Shown piece by piece: positions 8,926 through 18,293 of a DNA stretch of 30,000 nucleotides. Under the pieces are notes generated by a model that made no database searches, was not told where the DNA came from, and worked only from the letters and a program-made list of their open reading frames with translations. Where the stretch lies: positions 182,501-212,500 of the forward strand of contig CAJNDS010000018.1 of NCBI GenBank assembly GCA_905221605.1, in the 5' to 3' direction. A program made the translations under genes and the position numbers. Position 1 is the stretch's first letter. Each line of letters begins with the position of its first letter. This DNA comes from Symbiodinium natans (taxonomy: Eukaryota; Sar; Dinophyceae; Suessiales; Symbiodiniaceae).

Positions 8926-9049
8926 GCAGCAGCCAAGGCCGCTGCTGCACCTACAGTGGGCTGATTCTCCAAAGTACCTCATCTTTCTTGATTGTTCGTC
9001 TGTTTGTGGTCGTGGGCTGAAACCTAAACCCTAAGAACCGAAAGCCCTG

Positions 9050-9250
9050 AACTTTGGCCCTAAACCCAAAAAGCCCTAAAACCCTAAAAACCCCAAAAAC
9101 CCTAAAAACCCCAAAAACCCTAAAAACCCCAAAAACCCCAAAAACCCTAAAAACCCTAAAAACCCTAAAAACCCTAAAAACCCCAAAAACCCTAAAAACC
9201 CTAAAAACCCTAAAACCCTAAAGCCTAAACCCTAAACCCTTCACCCTAAA
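9050..9250. repeat. Variant array with 9-bp units CCCTAAAAA / CCCCAAAAA
   Basis: About fifteen nonamers with five A instead of three, alternating CCCT and CCCC starts, before returning to CCCTAAA at the right edge. Confidence 0.9.
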
Positions 9251-9349
9251 CCCTTAAAACGCCCTCGTAACCTCCCCCAAACTGCCAGGCCGGGCTTCTC
9301 TGCTTGCTGTTGGCAGCGGCCTGGGCCGCCGTAGGCGGGTCGCTTTGAG

Positions 9350-9552
9350 GTTGGGTTTTAAGGGCTAAGGGCTAAGGGATTTTGGGGTTTGGGGTTTAGG
9401 GTTAAGGGTTCAGGGTTTTTAGGGTTTGGAGTTTGGGGTTTAGGGTTTAGGGTTTAGGGTTCAGGGTTTAGGGTTCAGGGTTTTAGGGTTTGGGGTTTGG
9501 GGTTTAGTGTTTAGGGTTTGGGGTTTGGGGTTTAGGGTTTAGGGTTTAGGCG
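9350..9552. repeat. Degenerate G-rich array (TTTAGGG, TTTGGGG, TTCAGGG)
   Basis: About twenty-five telomere-like units with TTTGGGG nearly as common as TTTAGGG. Confidence 0.85.
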
Positions 9553-9696
9553 CAGGGCTGTAGCAAGAAAATAAAAGCTAAAAACCCAGAGCGCTGCCCT
9601 TCTTCCTGGACAATCGCCCCGGCGTGCCGCTCGGAGCCGGCGCCGCTCGTTGACTGGGCCCTTTTGGCCCCGGTGTACAGAATGCCAAGGCTCACG

Positions 9697-9790
9697 GTTT
9701 ATAGGTTTTAGGGTTTAGGGTTTTGGGTTTCGGGTTTAGGGTTTCGGGTTTAGGGTTTCGGGTTTAGGGTTTAGGGTTTAGGGCTTAGGG
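9697..9790. repeat. G-rich array with alternating TTTAGGG and TTTCGGG
   Basis: TTTCGGG and TTTAGGG alternate as a 14-bp higher-order unit before a canonical run. Confidence 0.85.
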
Positions 9791-9874
9791 CATCTGGACT
9801 CCATGGTCCAAGCAGTGCGCGTGCTGAGCCGGCTCCCGAACCCACGGGTGTATTGTCAAGGGATTCGGACTCAT
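9791..9874 (+). other. Exon-like island, 28 codons
   Basis: The open frame begins HLDSMVQAVRVLSRLPNP and spans the whole island between G-rich (left) and C-rich (right) arrays. Protein-like composition; no family recognised. Confidence 0.25.
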
Positions 9875-9875
9875 A

Positions 9876-10050
9876 CCCCTAAACCCTAAACCCTAAACCC
9901 TAAACCCTAAAGCCTAACCCCCAACTCCCAACCCCCAACCCCCAACCCCCAACCCCCAACCCCTAACCCCCAACCCCCAACCCCCAACCCCTAAACCCTA
10001 AACCCTAAACCCTAAACCCTAAACCCTAAACCCTAAACCCCGAACCCTCC
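9876..10050. repeat. C-rich array with a CCCCAAC sub-array
   Basis: Canonical CCCTAAA flanks a core of about ten CCCCAAC heptamers (about 9908-9988). Confidence 0.9.
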
Positions 10051-10052
10051 TC

Positions 10053-10139
10053 CCCGAAAGTGCAGGCCTGCAGGCGGGGGCCGACCAAGCCTTTGCCCAG
10101 GGCCGCGGCTGGGACGGGCCAATTTTTCTACCGGCTTGG
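10053..10139 (+). other. Exon-like island, 29 codons
   Basis: The open frame begins PESAGLQAGADQAFAQG and continues GWDGPIFLPAW up to the first GGGTTCAGGG of the next array. Its composition is typical of a soluble protein; no family recognised. Confidence 0.3.
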
Positions 10140-10290
10140 GGTTCAGGGTTCAGGGGTTTAGGGTTTAGTGTTTGGGTTTAGGGTTTAGGGTTCAGGGTTC
10201 AGGGTTTAGGGTTTAGGGTTTAGGGTTTAGGGTTTAGGGTTTAGGGTTTAGGGTTTAGGCTTTAGGGTTTAGGGTTAGGGTTTGCACTAG
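10138..10290. repeat. TTTAGGG array
   Basis: About eighteen G-rich units, last ones decayed. Confidence 0.95.
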
Positions 10291-10450
10291 GAGAGGCCGC
10301 AGGTACCCAGTTTTCGGAAGAGAGCTGTAGGCAGACCATCTGGGCTTTCCATGTATTTGGTTTGCGCCTGCTATGCTGAAGGTTCATTAGTTGCTTGATT
10401 GTATTAGGGTTTGGGGTTTAGGGGTCTTCAGCCTCATAACAGTGCATCAT

Positions 10451-10563
10451 ACTTAGAAGCTCTTTTGGCTTAGTAAGTCTACATAGTCTCCCCTAGAAAC
10501 CCTGTTATATTCCCCATAGCCGCCTTACTAACCCTACTTACTAAGGCAAAAGGGCTTCCAAGT
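10451..10563. mobile_element. Fold-back element with imperfect 28-bp inverted repeats
   Basis: 10451-10478 and 10536-10563 are reverse complements with three mismatches. Each arm carries CTTTTGNCTTAGTAAGT-like sequence. The 57-nt spacer has no open frame of note. The layout resembles the larger fold-back at 7519-7647, but the arm sequences differ. Confidence 0.5.
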
Positions 10564-11334
10564 GCTTGTTAGATTGTATGTCCGGGGCGCAGTCCAGGTT
10601 GAACCGTTCGACAAGGCCCCACTACCCGTAAGACTCGAATGGTCACGAGCTTCTGTTACCCTGTAGCACGGTCCTTAACCCTCAACCCGAATTCCTCAAC
10701 CCTCAACTCGGGAAGAGTCGTGCTTTGGAGACCTAGACGTAAACCCTGAACCCTAAGCCCTTTTACCTAAACCCTAAACCCTTGTACCCCTAACACACCC
10801 TAAGCTGCCAGGCGTTAGAGCCCCAAATCCCTAGTGTAAGCAAAACGAATCCAAAACCCCAACTGCTAGATGAAGGGTGTAGGGTTTCGGGCTGTTAAGC
10901 GTTTAGGGTTTAGGTTTTCAGGCAAGAATCAGCCTCTACCCAAGGTACTATCTTGGTGACTGGTGCGGGCGGCCGCACAGGGAGCATCGTCGCCGCTTGA
11001 TTGCTGGAGAGGTCAGAACCGTTTTGTAGCTTTGACAGGGGATCTCATTGCAAGATCTCATGGCAAGAGCGCAGGGGGGAGGGGATGGGGTGGTACTTGT
11101 TGGGGAGAGGCTGGCATATACTTCTAGAATGGACACCCATGTTATCATGAGCTTCGCAAACTGCCTCACATGCTCAAATAGCTCTGCAGCCGGTGTCACG
11201 AGGCTTGCAGAAGCTAGAAAGCTGACAGAGTTCACAGCAACTTCCGCTTGTAGTGCTGGCAAGAGGCCACGTGACTTCGGACTGTCGCCTGTTTCTTGTG
11301 TCAGTTGTTCAGTTGGGGCCGGCTTCAGAGTCTC
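10564..11334. other. 5' flank of the CHAT gene, no recognised gene
   Basis: Mostly unique DNA with a few scattered telomere-like heptamers (10735-10780, 10880-10915). Open frames at 10948-11338 on both strands overlap and start with TTG or lie antisense; they show no domain. Just upstream of the CHAT start, GGCCGGCTTCAG ends at 11326 followed by AGTCTC and ATG, so a splice or trans-splice acceptor could sit there. I see no convincing promoter motif; dinoflagellate promoters are poorly defined. Confidence 0.4.
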
Positions 11335-14300
11335 ATGAGCGCACGTGAGCAGAATGGCTACACTGTGGAGGGAGCTGCGTGTGATGCAGAAGACGATGAA
11401 CTTGAACTGACGATCGCGACGTTACAGAGCCTAGAGGCCGAACCTGGGTGCCCCAATGGGCATGCATTGGATCCGCACGTCGCCGTTGGGGCAGGTTTCT
11501 CATGCGATAGATGTTCGGGGACAGTGGGGCACGGTACTCCACTGTATGGATGCCGGGACTGCAACTATGATGAATGTCAGCAATGTTACATGCGCACTGT
11601 GCACAAACATCTTCACGTTCTAGCAAAGCGTCGGGCAACAGCAAAGGATTTGGCTGGAGCAGAAGCGTTGTTGTCGCGTGCCGAAGTCGCTTCAGCAGCG
11701 TTCTGGGGCAAGCACAGCAAGGAATATGCGACTAGCATGACCAGTTTAGGCGCGCTTTACATTGAACATGGTGAATACGATCAGGCGTTCAAGTACTGTG
11801 CTCAAGCGAAGCCATTGGCAGCTGCGTGCTTCGGTACTCAGCACATTCTTTACGCCAAGTGCGTCAACAATCTTGCGTTGTTGCACAAGCGCATGGGGAT
11901 GTTCGATGAGGCGGAAGACTTGTACAGGGAGTCGCTATCCATCAAGGCTGTATCCGTTGGAAGACAGCATGAAGATTATGCCACCAGCTTGGTCAATCTT
12001 GCAGAGGTGTCCGCACAGACGTGCAAATTTTCAGAGGCAGAGGCAGCTTTGCTACAGGCTCGGGAGATTTTGTTCAAGGCCTTGGGCGAGAAACACGTCA
12101 AGTATGCTACGAGCTTGAACAACCTGGGCTACCTGTACAAGTTGATGGGAGCTTATGACAAAGCAGAACCTGTGTACATGGAGGCGACCAGAATTCGTGC
12201 TGAAGTTTGTGGCTCTCAGCATCCCGATTATGCTTCCAGTTTGAACAACCTTGCTGTCCTTTATATGGTCATGGGCGCACATGACAAGGCTGAGGACCAA
12301 TGTCTGAGTGCTAAGATGATCTATGAGAAGACTGTGTCCAGCCATCATCCCGAGCGCATCGTTTGCCTCAACAACTACGCGAACGTGCTCCTACGGGCAG
12401 GGAAACTGAAAGAAGCTGAGGAGGTGTTTTTGCAAGTGCGAGAAATTCGAGCCAGTGCTCTTGGAGAGAGTCACCCAGATGTGGCTAAGAGCACTTTCCA
12501 CCTTGCGGATATCTCAGCAGTCATGGGTGACATGCAGAAAGCGGAAGAACGCCACCAGACAGTCTTGCACATGAGTCAGGGGCATGCCGGGCTACTTGCC
12601 CTGCGTTGTGAATGTTTGCGGTCTTTGGCTAGTCTGTACATTAAGGTGTCAAAGTTTGAGGAGGCACATTCCCTGCTGCTTGAAGCTCAAGAGGTGCTAG
12701 CTATGTCGCACGGATGTGAGCACCCGGAATACGCAAAACTGCTGATGAACATTGCCAGAGCTTGCATGAAGACAGGCCGCTTCAAGGCTGCCATGGGCAA
12801 CATCCTGTTCGCTGCCCAAATCCACCAAACATCACTGAATTTGGTTCTTGCGGCGCTGCCAGAACCACGTCGATTGCAGTACATTGCGTCGATGGACGAG
12901 GACACTAGCCGTCTTCTCACGCTTGCTGTCAAGCACGTGAACACGTTCGATTCAATCCGGCAGTGTTTTCATGTGGTAGCGTGTAGAAAGCATTTGGTCT
13001 TTGATGCGTCCCTCTATGGATCCGCGCTGGGTGACCCGCTGGTGGCGCATGATGCAAGGGTAGAGACAGACTTCGCAGAATTGCGTGCTTTGAGGGGGCA
13101 GTTGGTTCAACACTTGCTAAGCGAAGGTACTGCTGCGGAAGCATTACAGTCAGCTCCCCCAGCTCAATTCAAACATCTAGTTGCCCGAGTTGAGGACTTA
13201 GAGAGAAAACTGGGAAAGTTTCTAAAGGCTCCGGGTTCTCTGTGTTTTGAAAGCAATGACGCTTTGCAGTCCGTATCAGCGTCTTTGCCACGGAACACGG
13301 CGATAGTAGAATATGTCCTCTTCGGCGACATGGATTCAGACACGTCTGGCGGCACTTGCACCATTGGACACTACGCAGCATTCGTAGTTGAAGCCGGCCA
13401 GGACACGGCAAGTTTGCTTGACATTGGGCATGCCGATTACGTACACGCATTGGTGGACGAGTTCCTAGGTGCCACTCGACAAACAAAACGAGTTGCAGCT
13501 GGATTGACACTCCGCCGGCTTGTGTTGGATGTCGTTGTTGCGATACTCCGGCCTTCCGCTCAACATCTCTTTATTGCTCCAGATGCAAGGTTGGCGCAGT
13601 TGCCCTTCGATGCATTGCCTTGTGAGGTGGGCCACGTGCTTGACTGGGAACTGACCTTGAGCTACGTGGTGTCGTCACGGGACGTGGTAGGTTGGAATGA
13701 CATCAACAAATCAAGAGCACAGTCTTATCAGTTTCGAGATGCACCTGCATCCTTGGTTGTTGCAGATCCTGATTTCAAGCTAGAGGCAGCCAGCTCTGAT
13801 GATACGAGCATAAACACAGAACCATTGGTGGATTGGGGATGCGCTCCGGTGTTTCAGGCGCTCCGAGGCACTGGAGAAGAGGGCAACATGGTCGCAAACA
13901 TGTTGGCGCGGGCACAGCATGAACCCCCGAAGTCGCTGACAGGTCCCGATGCGACAGTCAACAACCTGCTACAGGCCCAAGGTCCACCAATCCTGCACGT
14001 GGCAACCCATGGGTTTTTCTTGCCAGCCTCCGGTATTCCCAAATCCGCAACGCGACTTCACCAATCACTACGGCATGCTGCAGACCCATTTGTCCGCTGT
14101 GGATTTGCAATGTCTGGAGCTGATACCTGGATGCGAGGCAGGAAGCCTCCGCCCTGTGCAGGCACAGGAATCTTGACGGCCCTGGAGCTGCGAGGGATGA
14201 ATCTGAAAGGTACGCACCTCGGAGTGTTCTCTTGCTGTGACACGGGCTGTGGTCATGCTCAGCGGGGAGAGGGTGTGATCGGAATGGGGAGAGCTGCAAT

Positions 14301-14547
14301 GCTGACGGGAGCAGAGAGTGTCGTTCTGACCTTATGGCGCATCGACGACGATTCCACCCCAGCACTGATGAAGAATTTCTATGAGGCATTGCTGCTTGGT
14401 TTTGGAGAGAGTGGTCCTCTGGGCCGTGCAGCATCTTTGCGTTGGGCGCAGCGTAGACATCGAGAAAGGGGAGAGCCTTTCAGCAATTGGGCGCCCTTTG
14501 TGCTGTATGGCATGCACCATGGATTGCCGGGCCACGGACCAGCTTGA
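11335..14547 (+). CDS. ZZ-type zinc finger / TPR / CHAT-domain (caspase-like) protein
   Basis: A 1070-residue protein in one uninterrupted frame. The frame is open 13 codons further upstream but only to a TTG, so I take the ATG at 11335. Residues 39-94 hold a Cys/His cluster (C39, H43, C57, C60, C73, C76, C81, C84, H90/H94) fitting a ZZ-like zinc finger. Residues about 105-510 are tandem tetratricopeptide repeats with a 42-residue period, of the kinesin-light-chain type (for example HPDYASSLNNLAVLY). Residues about 640-1060 form a CHAT domain. It has the His motif HVATHGFF (H892) and the Cys motif FSCCDTGCG (C968 aligns with the usual catalytic Cys), followed by the family's GEGVIGMGRA...SVVLTLWRIDD block. 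Both catalytic residues are present, so protease activity is possible; the substrate is unknown. By analogy, TPRs would bind a partner and the CHAT domain would act as effector. No neighbour links it to a pathway. The lack of introns over 3.2 kb could mean retroposition or simply an intron-poor gene. Confidence 0.9.
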   Translation: MSAREQNGYTVEGAACDAEDDELELTIATLQSLEAEPGCPNGHALDPHVAVGAGFSCDRCSGTVGHGTPLYGCRDCNYDECQQCYMRTVHKHLHVLAKRRATAKDLAGAEALLSRAEVASAAFWGKHSKEYATSMTSLGALYIEHGEYDQAFKYCAQAKPLAAACFGTQHILYAKCVNNLALLHKRMGMFDEAEDLYRESLSIKAVSVGRQHEDYATSLVNLAEVSAQTCKFSEAEAALLQAREILFKALGEKHVKYATSLNNLGYLYKLMGAYDKAEPVYMEATRIRAEVCGSQHPDYASSLNNLAVLYMVMGAHDKAEDQCLSAKMIYEKTVSSHHPERIVCLNNYANVLLRAGKLKEAEEVFLQVREIRASALGESHPDVAKSTFHLADISAVMGDMQKAEERHQTVLHMSQGHAGLLALRCECLRSLASLYIKVSKFEEAHSLLLEAQEVLAMSHGCEHPEYAKLLMNIARACMKTGRFKAAMGNILFAAQIHQTSLNLVLAALPEPRRLQYIASMDEDTSRLLTLAVKHVNTFDSIRQCFHVVACRKHLVFDASLYGSALGDPLVAHDARVETDFAELRALRGQLVQHLLSEGTAAEALQSAPPAQFKHLVARVEDLERKLGKFLKAPGSLCFESNDALQSVSASLPRNTAIVEYVLFGDMDSDTSGGTCTIGHYAAFVVEAGQDTASLLDIGHADYVHALVDEFLGATRQTKRVAAGLTLRRLVLDVVVAILRPSAQHLFIAPDARLAQLPFDALPCEVGHVLDWELTLSYVVSSRDVVGWNDINKSRAQSYQFRDAPASLVVADPDFKLEAASSDDTSINTEPLVDWGCAPVFQALRGTGEEGNMVANMLARAQHEPPKSLTGPDATVNNLLQAQGPPILHVATHGFFLPASGIPKSATRLHQSLRHAADPFVRCGFAMSGADTWMRGRKPPPCAGTGILTALELRGMNLKGTHLGVFSCCDTGCGHAQRGEGVIGMGRAAMLTGAESVVLTLWRIDDDSTPALMKNFYEALLLGFGESGPLGRAASLRWAQRRHRERGEPFSNWAPFVLYGMHHGLPGHGPA

Positions 14548-14609
14548 GCTAGCAATGAACATCTCGCGACAAGTTTGCGAACATAAACGAAAGGTAAAGT
14601 GAGTTGGCA

Positions 14610-15165
14610 CCAAAGCTCGGGGTTGCGGACGAGGGTGTAGGGTTTGTGGTTTGGGCTTTAGGGTATAGGGTTTGTAGGGCTCAGGGTTTGAGGGTTTACT
14701 GTCCAAGATTCAGAGCTTGATGTTTGGAGCCTAGAGGGTCTGGATTGATGGCTTGACTGTTAGGAGTTAGTGTTTAGGGTTGAGGTCTTTGGTTTGGTTT
14801 CGCCTGAGGGCTTGGAGTTAACAGCCTTCGTGGGCTTTAGGGTTCAGGGTCGAGGGGCTTGGGGGAGGGTTTGGCATGGAGGGGTGTGGAGTTCAATGTT
14901 GATGGGATTGGTATTTAAAGTTTGGGCAGGTTTGAGTTTGAGGATTGGTGAGGATTTTTTTGGGTTCAGGCCTTCCGGTCCGGGAAGTGGGGTTCAGAGT
15001 TTACGGTGTGCGGTTTTGAGCCCGGTCCTGTTTTGGGTTCGGTTCTGCCTTCAGGGCTTGAGGTTTAGGGTGCATGGTTGTGGGTTTCGGTTTAGCGATT
15101 CTAGGGTGTAGTGTCTAAGGGTTGAGGGTTTCAAGGTTTTCAGATGTGGCTTTCCGAATGGTCCT
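14610..15165. repeat. Heavily decayed G-rich telomere-like sequence
   Basis: Scattered TTTAGGG, GGTTTGG, GGTTCAGGG and similar words over about 550 bases, with few intact units. It looks like an old TTTAGGG array. The 113-codon open frame at 14770-15111 runs through it, starts with TTG and has the biased Gly/Phe/Val composition of translated repeat, so it is not called. Confidence 0.6.
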
Positions 15166-15266
15166 AAACCCTAACCCCCTGAACTCGTTCACCCTCATTC
15201 CCAAATCCCCTAAACCTAAAGCAGGGAAGAAGTACGGCAGTGTAACAAGTACCGCGTTTGCAGCTC

Positions 15267-16249
15267 ATGGTTGCGCTAGCAAGCCTTGCTTTGTTTGACA
15301 TGGGTCAAGTGATGTCGCCAGGCAACGTTCCAACGGAGTCCGAGCGATGGTAAGGGAGGGTTCATTCCTTCTTGTTGCTTGGCCAGGATGAACTCACCCT
15401 TGCTCAGCACTTAACTTGTAGTGCCTTACCAGCTGGAGATGGAAGTGAGGTCATAGCTTACCATGAGCTTGTTGTAAGGAACAAATCATCCCTAATCATC
15501 CCTCGGAAGCCCTTTCCTATCATTCCCAACTAACCAACAGTAAGATAAGCTCAGATGCTTCAAAGGAGTATTTAAGAGCTGCCATGGGCACAGCTGATCG
15601 CCCGCCGCAACACCTGCCCGACCCGCTTCCTGTTCTCATTCGGCGCAGTGATGGGGGAGAGTTCTGGTTTAACATCGACATGACGGACGTGGATGCAGAG
15701 CGACTGAGCTACAGAGACTTTCTTGAACTTCTCGCTGATCAAATGAATGAGGATCACCCAGAAATTGACCCCAACAGCTTTGAGGCCATCTGCTCTAGCC
15801 TTCCTGGTCCAGAGAACTTGCGATCGAGATTACGGGAATCGGACTACATCTCTCCAGTGCATTTCCAAGATGGCTCCAGGCTGGAAGCTTACATCACCGT
15901 TGGGCAGAATGCCGAAAGCTTGAAGAACTTGTATAAGCAGATGTATCCGCTGCTGTCAAAAGCAATCGATGCTATTGCAATGGTTGGAGACAATGACCTT
16001 GCCACTCAAGATGGCACTCTGCAGACCGCTAGCGAATTCCGGTCGATCCTTACGCTGTTGGGAAGGGCGATGTCTCGGCACGCGGGATCGGGAGGTCGTT
16101 CTCTCGGTGCTGGGCCTGAAGAGGCACAGGCAAAGGTGGTCAAGGTGGCTCAGGAGATCACAGATGCAGTGCTTGAGGCAGTGGCTCAAGAGCATCCCAG
16201 CTTGCAGTCCGTTCTGACATTTTTGCAGATGGATCTGGAAATCAAGTGA
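15267..16249 (+). CDS. Two-exon gene, protein of unknown function (263 aa)
   Basis: Exon 2 holds a 221-codon ATG frame (15584-16249), but the frame stays open upstream to a good acceptor: CTAACCAACAG ends at 15540. A matching donor GTAAGG starts at 15350, and the exon before it (15267-15349, ATG at 15267) joins in the same frame. Joining 83 + 709 nt gives 264 codons including TGA. Without splicing, exon 1 meets TAA at once. The protein is acidic and begins MVALASLALFDMGQVMSPGN. A middle segment (LPVLIRRSDGGEFWFNIDM) followed by a Leu-rich helix may be a ubiquitin-like or PB1-like fold, which is only a guess. The C-terminal part is helical (ISKAIDAIAM-like, AQEITDAVLEAVAQEH). I recognise no family and no catalytic motif. 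A possible trans-splice acceptor (GTTTGCAG, ending 15263) lies 3 nt before the ATG. Confidence 0.65.
15350..15540 (+). other. Predicted spliceosomal intron
   Basis: 191 nt, starting GTAAGG and ending CTAAC-CAACAG, with a plausible branch-point CTAAC. Removal keeps the frame of the flanking exons; retention gives a stop one codon after the donor. Confidence 0.6.
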
Positions 16250-16379
16250 GCGACAGCGCATGCAGATGGAACATGCATCATGTATGGTGAGTTTCACGTA
16301 TGGAGCACCCGCATATCTTCCAGGCAACCAGGAAAACGCTTGCAGGCTTCCTTGTTGAGAGGGGTTTGTGGACAAGGGC

Positions 16380-16620
16380 GACAAAGGATTCGGGGTTAAG
16401 GATTCACGTTTAGGGTGTAGGGAATGTTTAGGGCTTAGGTATCAGGCCTAGTGTTTAGGCAGGGTTTAGGATCCGGGGTTGAGGGTTCAGGGTTCAGGTT
16501 TCCGGTTTGAGGTTCAGGGTTTTGGATTTGGGGCTGGGGTTGAACGTTTGGGGTCGGAGTTTGAGGCTTAGGGTTTGTGTTGAGGTTGAGGGTTTAGGGT
16601 TTGGGGTTTAGGGGTAGGGC
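16380..16620. repeat. Decayed G-rich telomere-like sequence
   Basis: Irregular TTTAGGG, TTCAGGG and TTTGGGG words downstream of the 263-aa gene, few in tandem. Confidence 0.6.
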
Positions 16621-16813
16621 TCAAGGTTTTTTTTTGGGTTGGTGCTGAGGTGAAACCCCGTTGCGGCGATGATCTTGAACAGTTGATGAACGCCGCTGTT
16701 CACTGAAGAGTGTCGACAGCTCCGTCGACGAAGTCTGGGCCCATCCGTGCCGCGCATCCAAAGTTTGCTGCGTCGCATCCATCCCTCCTCCCACACCAGC
16801 TCTCGCTCTGCAG

Positions 16814-16946
16814 CAAGGTCGCGCGACCACTGAGCCTTGTCGCACACGGGAAGAGATGTGTGTGCTCCTTGAGTCGCTCTCAATGTGTGATCGACTCCGA
16901 GTCATCGACTTCAGCGACATGGATCTGGGTGTGGACACCTTGCTAA
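16814..16946 (+). pseudogene. Probable exon or fragment of a leucine-rich-repeat protein
   Basis: A pyrimidine-rich tract ending CTCTGCAG (16813) precedes an open frame that ends at a consensus donor GTAAGT (16947). The 133-nt segment encodes MCVLLESLSMCDRLRVIDFS followed by DMDLGVDTLL, matching the L-x2-L-x-L-x2-C/N spacing of leucine-rich repeats. No complete gene can be built around it. Downstream, 17120-17467 stays open to a TGA, and 17030-17215 is a CTGCAG-rich imperfect repeat that could carry further exons, but I cannot connect them. It may be a relic or part of a multi-exon gene. Confidence 0.35.
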
Positions 16947-17029
16947 GTAAGTGTGCCCTGACCGTTTGGTTTGCTGGCTCCCGGCGGCCACACCCTGCAG
17001 AAAACCTAACGCAGGCCTTCAGCAACTTT

Positions 17030-17215
17030 GCAGTCCCTACAGCCCCAACAGCAAGTTTACAGCCCGATAGTCAAGAGGGAGTAGCTTGCTCTCCCTGCAA
17101 CGCTTGCAGCATCTTGCAGCCCTGCAGAAAGTAAGTCTGCTCCTGCAGCCCTCTGTGGCCCCTAAAGCAAGTCTGCAGCCCTGCAGCAGGACTGCCTGCA
17201 GAGGCCTGCAAACCC
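17030..17215. repeat. Imperfect CTGCAG-rich minisatellite
   Basis: Words such as GCAAGTCTGCAGCCCTGCAG and GTAAGTCTGCTCCTGCAGCC recur with variation. Several copies look like a donor-acceptor mixture (GTAAGT ... CTGCAG). Confidence 0.5.
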
Positions 17216-17467
17216 GAAGCGCAATCACCCACAGAGGAGTCTTATGCCCTTCTTGTGACGAACACTCTGTCCGTCATCAGCTGTAGTCACTACAAGTACA
17301 CCTGCTTCCTAAATACTGGCCCCTGCGCGGGCAGGTATGAAGGGCCTTTGACTTTCACACTCGCCACTCGGTTGGCTGCAGGTCTTTCAAGCTGCCTTGG
17401 GGGCCCTGAACTGCTTCGCTGCGCTACGCGCGGCCAGCAGGTGAACACCACAGGGAAGGCTTGTTGA

Positions 17468-18165
17468 ACACTTTGCTGTTCGAGATTTCTTTCACGGAGA
17501 TCTCCCAATAATCATCCGAAAGGCTCAGTGTGCAGAGGAGGATCCAAGTTGCAAAATGCAACATGTCACATATCACGCTCACGATCAATCACATCATTCC
17601 TCTCGCTCCAAGTAGCAGAGAAAGAAACACCACGTCATGAGGTGCAAACCGATCCCAGAGAAACTCGCCCATCCAATGGAAATGTGCTGATGATTTTGTC
17701 GACTTCTGCCTTCCTTGGATAGCTTTGCCATTCTTGCTGATACATACGCGCCCACAAATGATTAAGTCGGAACTTGTTGTGGTTGCAGTGTGCTGCAAGT
17801 CCCTGTTCGGCAGCCCAGCAACCTTGCGTCAAAGTAGCCCGGCGAATGGACCCATGCATCGGTACACTTTTCGTGTGTACTCGCCAGTAGCTGTACATGT
17901 TCGTGGACTCGTACTCGCTGAACCTCGACGTAGCCCTTGTGCTCTCCAGGCTCACTGTCCTGTGCATCATTGTTCCTCATCATTGTTCCTCGCACATGAC
18001 TGTGCCGAGGGGCCAGACGAGTGCTTGCGATGGGAGCACGCGCCGAAACGCAAGGAAGGCCAGGCCAGGTGGAAGGCCGCCCATGCGTGGTCTATTGGTT
18101 GCTCCGACACAGCCGCAGCGAGCGCACAGCGCTTCAGGAAGTTGCTAGGGCAGCCCTAAGCCCGA
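17468..18165. other. Unique stretch with overlapping open frames, no recognised gene
   Basis: A + strand frame is open from 17725 to a TAA at 18159 but starts with TTG. A minus-strand frame covers 17635-17970. Neither shows a domain and they exclude each other in places. A 13-bp word, CATCATTGTTCCT, is directly duplicated at about 17966-17992. I leave the stretch unassigned. Confidence 0.35.
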
Positions 18166-18179
18166 AGCCTTAAACCCCC

Positions 18180-18291
18180 AAACCCTACACGCTACACCCT
18201 AAACCCTAAACCCTAAACCCTAAACCCTAAACCCTAAACCCTAAACCCTAAACCCTAAACCCTAAACCCTAAGCCCTAAACCCTAAACCCT
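18180..18291. repeat. CCCTAAA array
   Basis: About fourteen C-rich heptamers ending ...CCCTAG directly at an island. Confidence 0.95.
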
Positions 18292-18293
18292 AG

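Noticed and set aside
10590-10670. tRNA-like words (GTTCGA near 10605)
   Set aside because: No acceptor stem or cloverleaf could be formed around them.
11296-11334. Start of the CHAT protein 13 codons upstream of the first ATG
   Set aside because: The triplet at 11296 is TTG; the first ATG in frame is at 11335.
11048-11338. 96-codon open frame upstream of the CHAT gene
   Set aside because: It starts with TTG, overlaps the CHAT start in another frame and shows no family; antisense frame 10948-11262 is equally plausible.
14770-15111. 113-codon + strand frame
   Set aside because: It starts with TTG and runs through decayed telomere repeat; its Gly/Phe/Val bias follows from that.
17635-17970. 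111-codon minus-strand frame
   Set aside because: No recognisable motif, and a similarly long + strand frame covers much of the same DNA; neither is supported.
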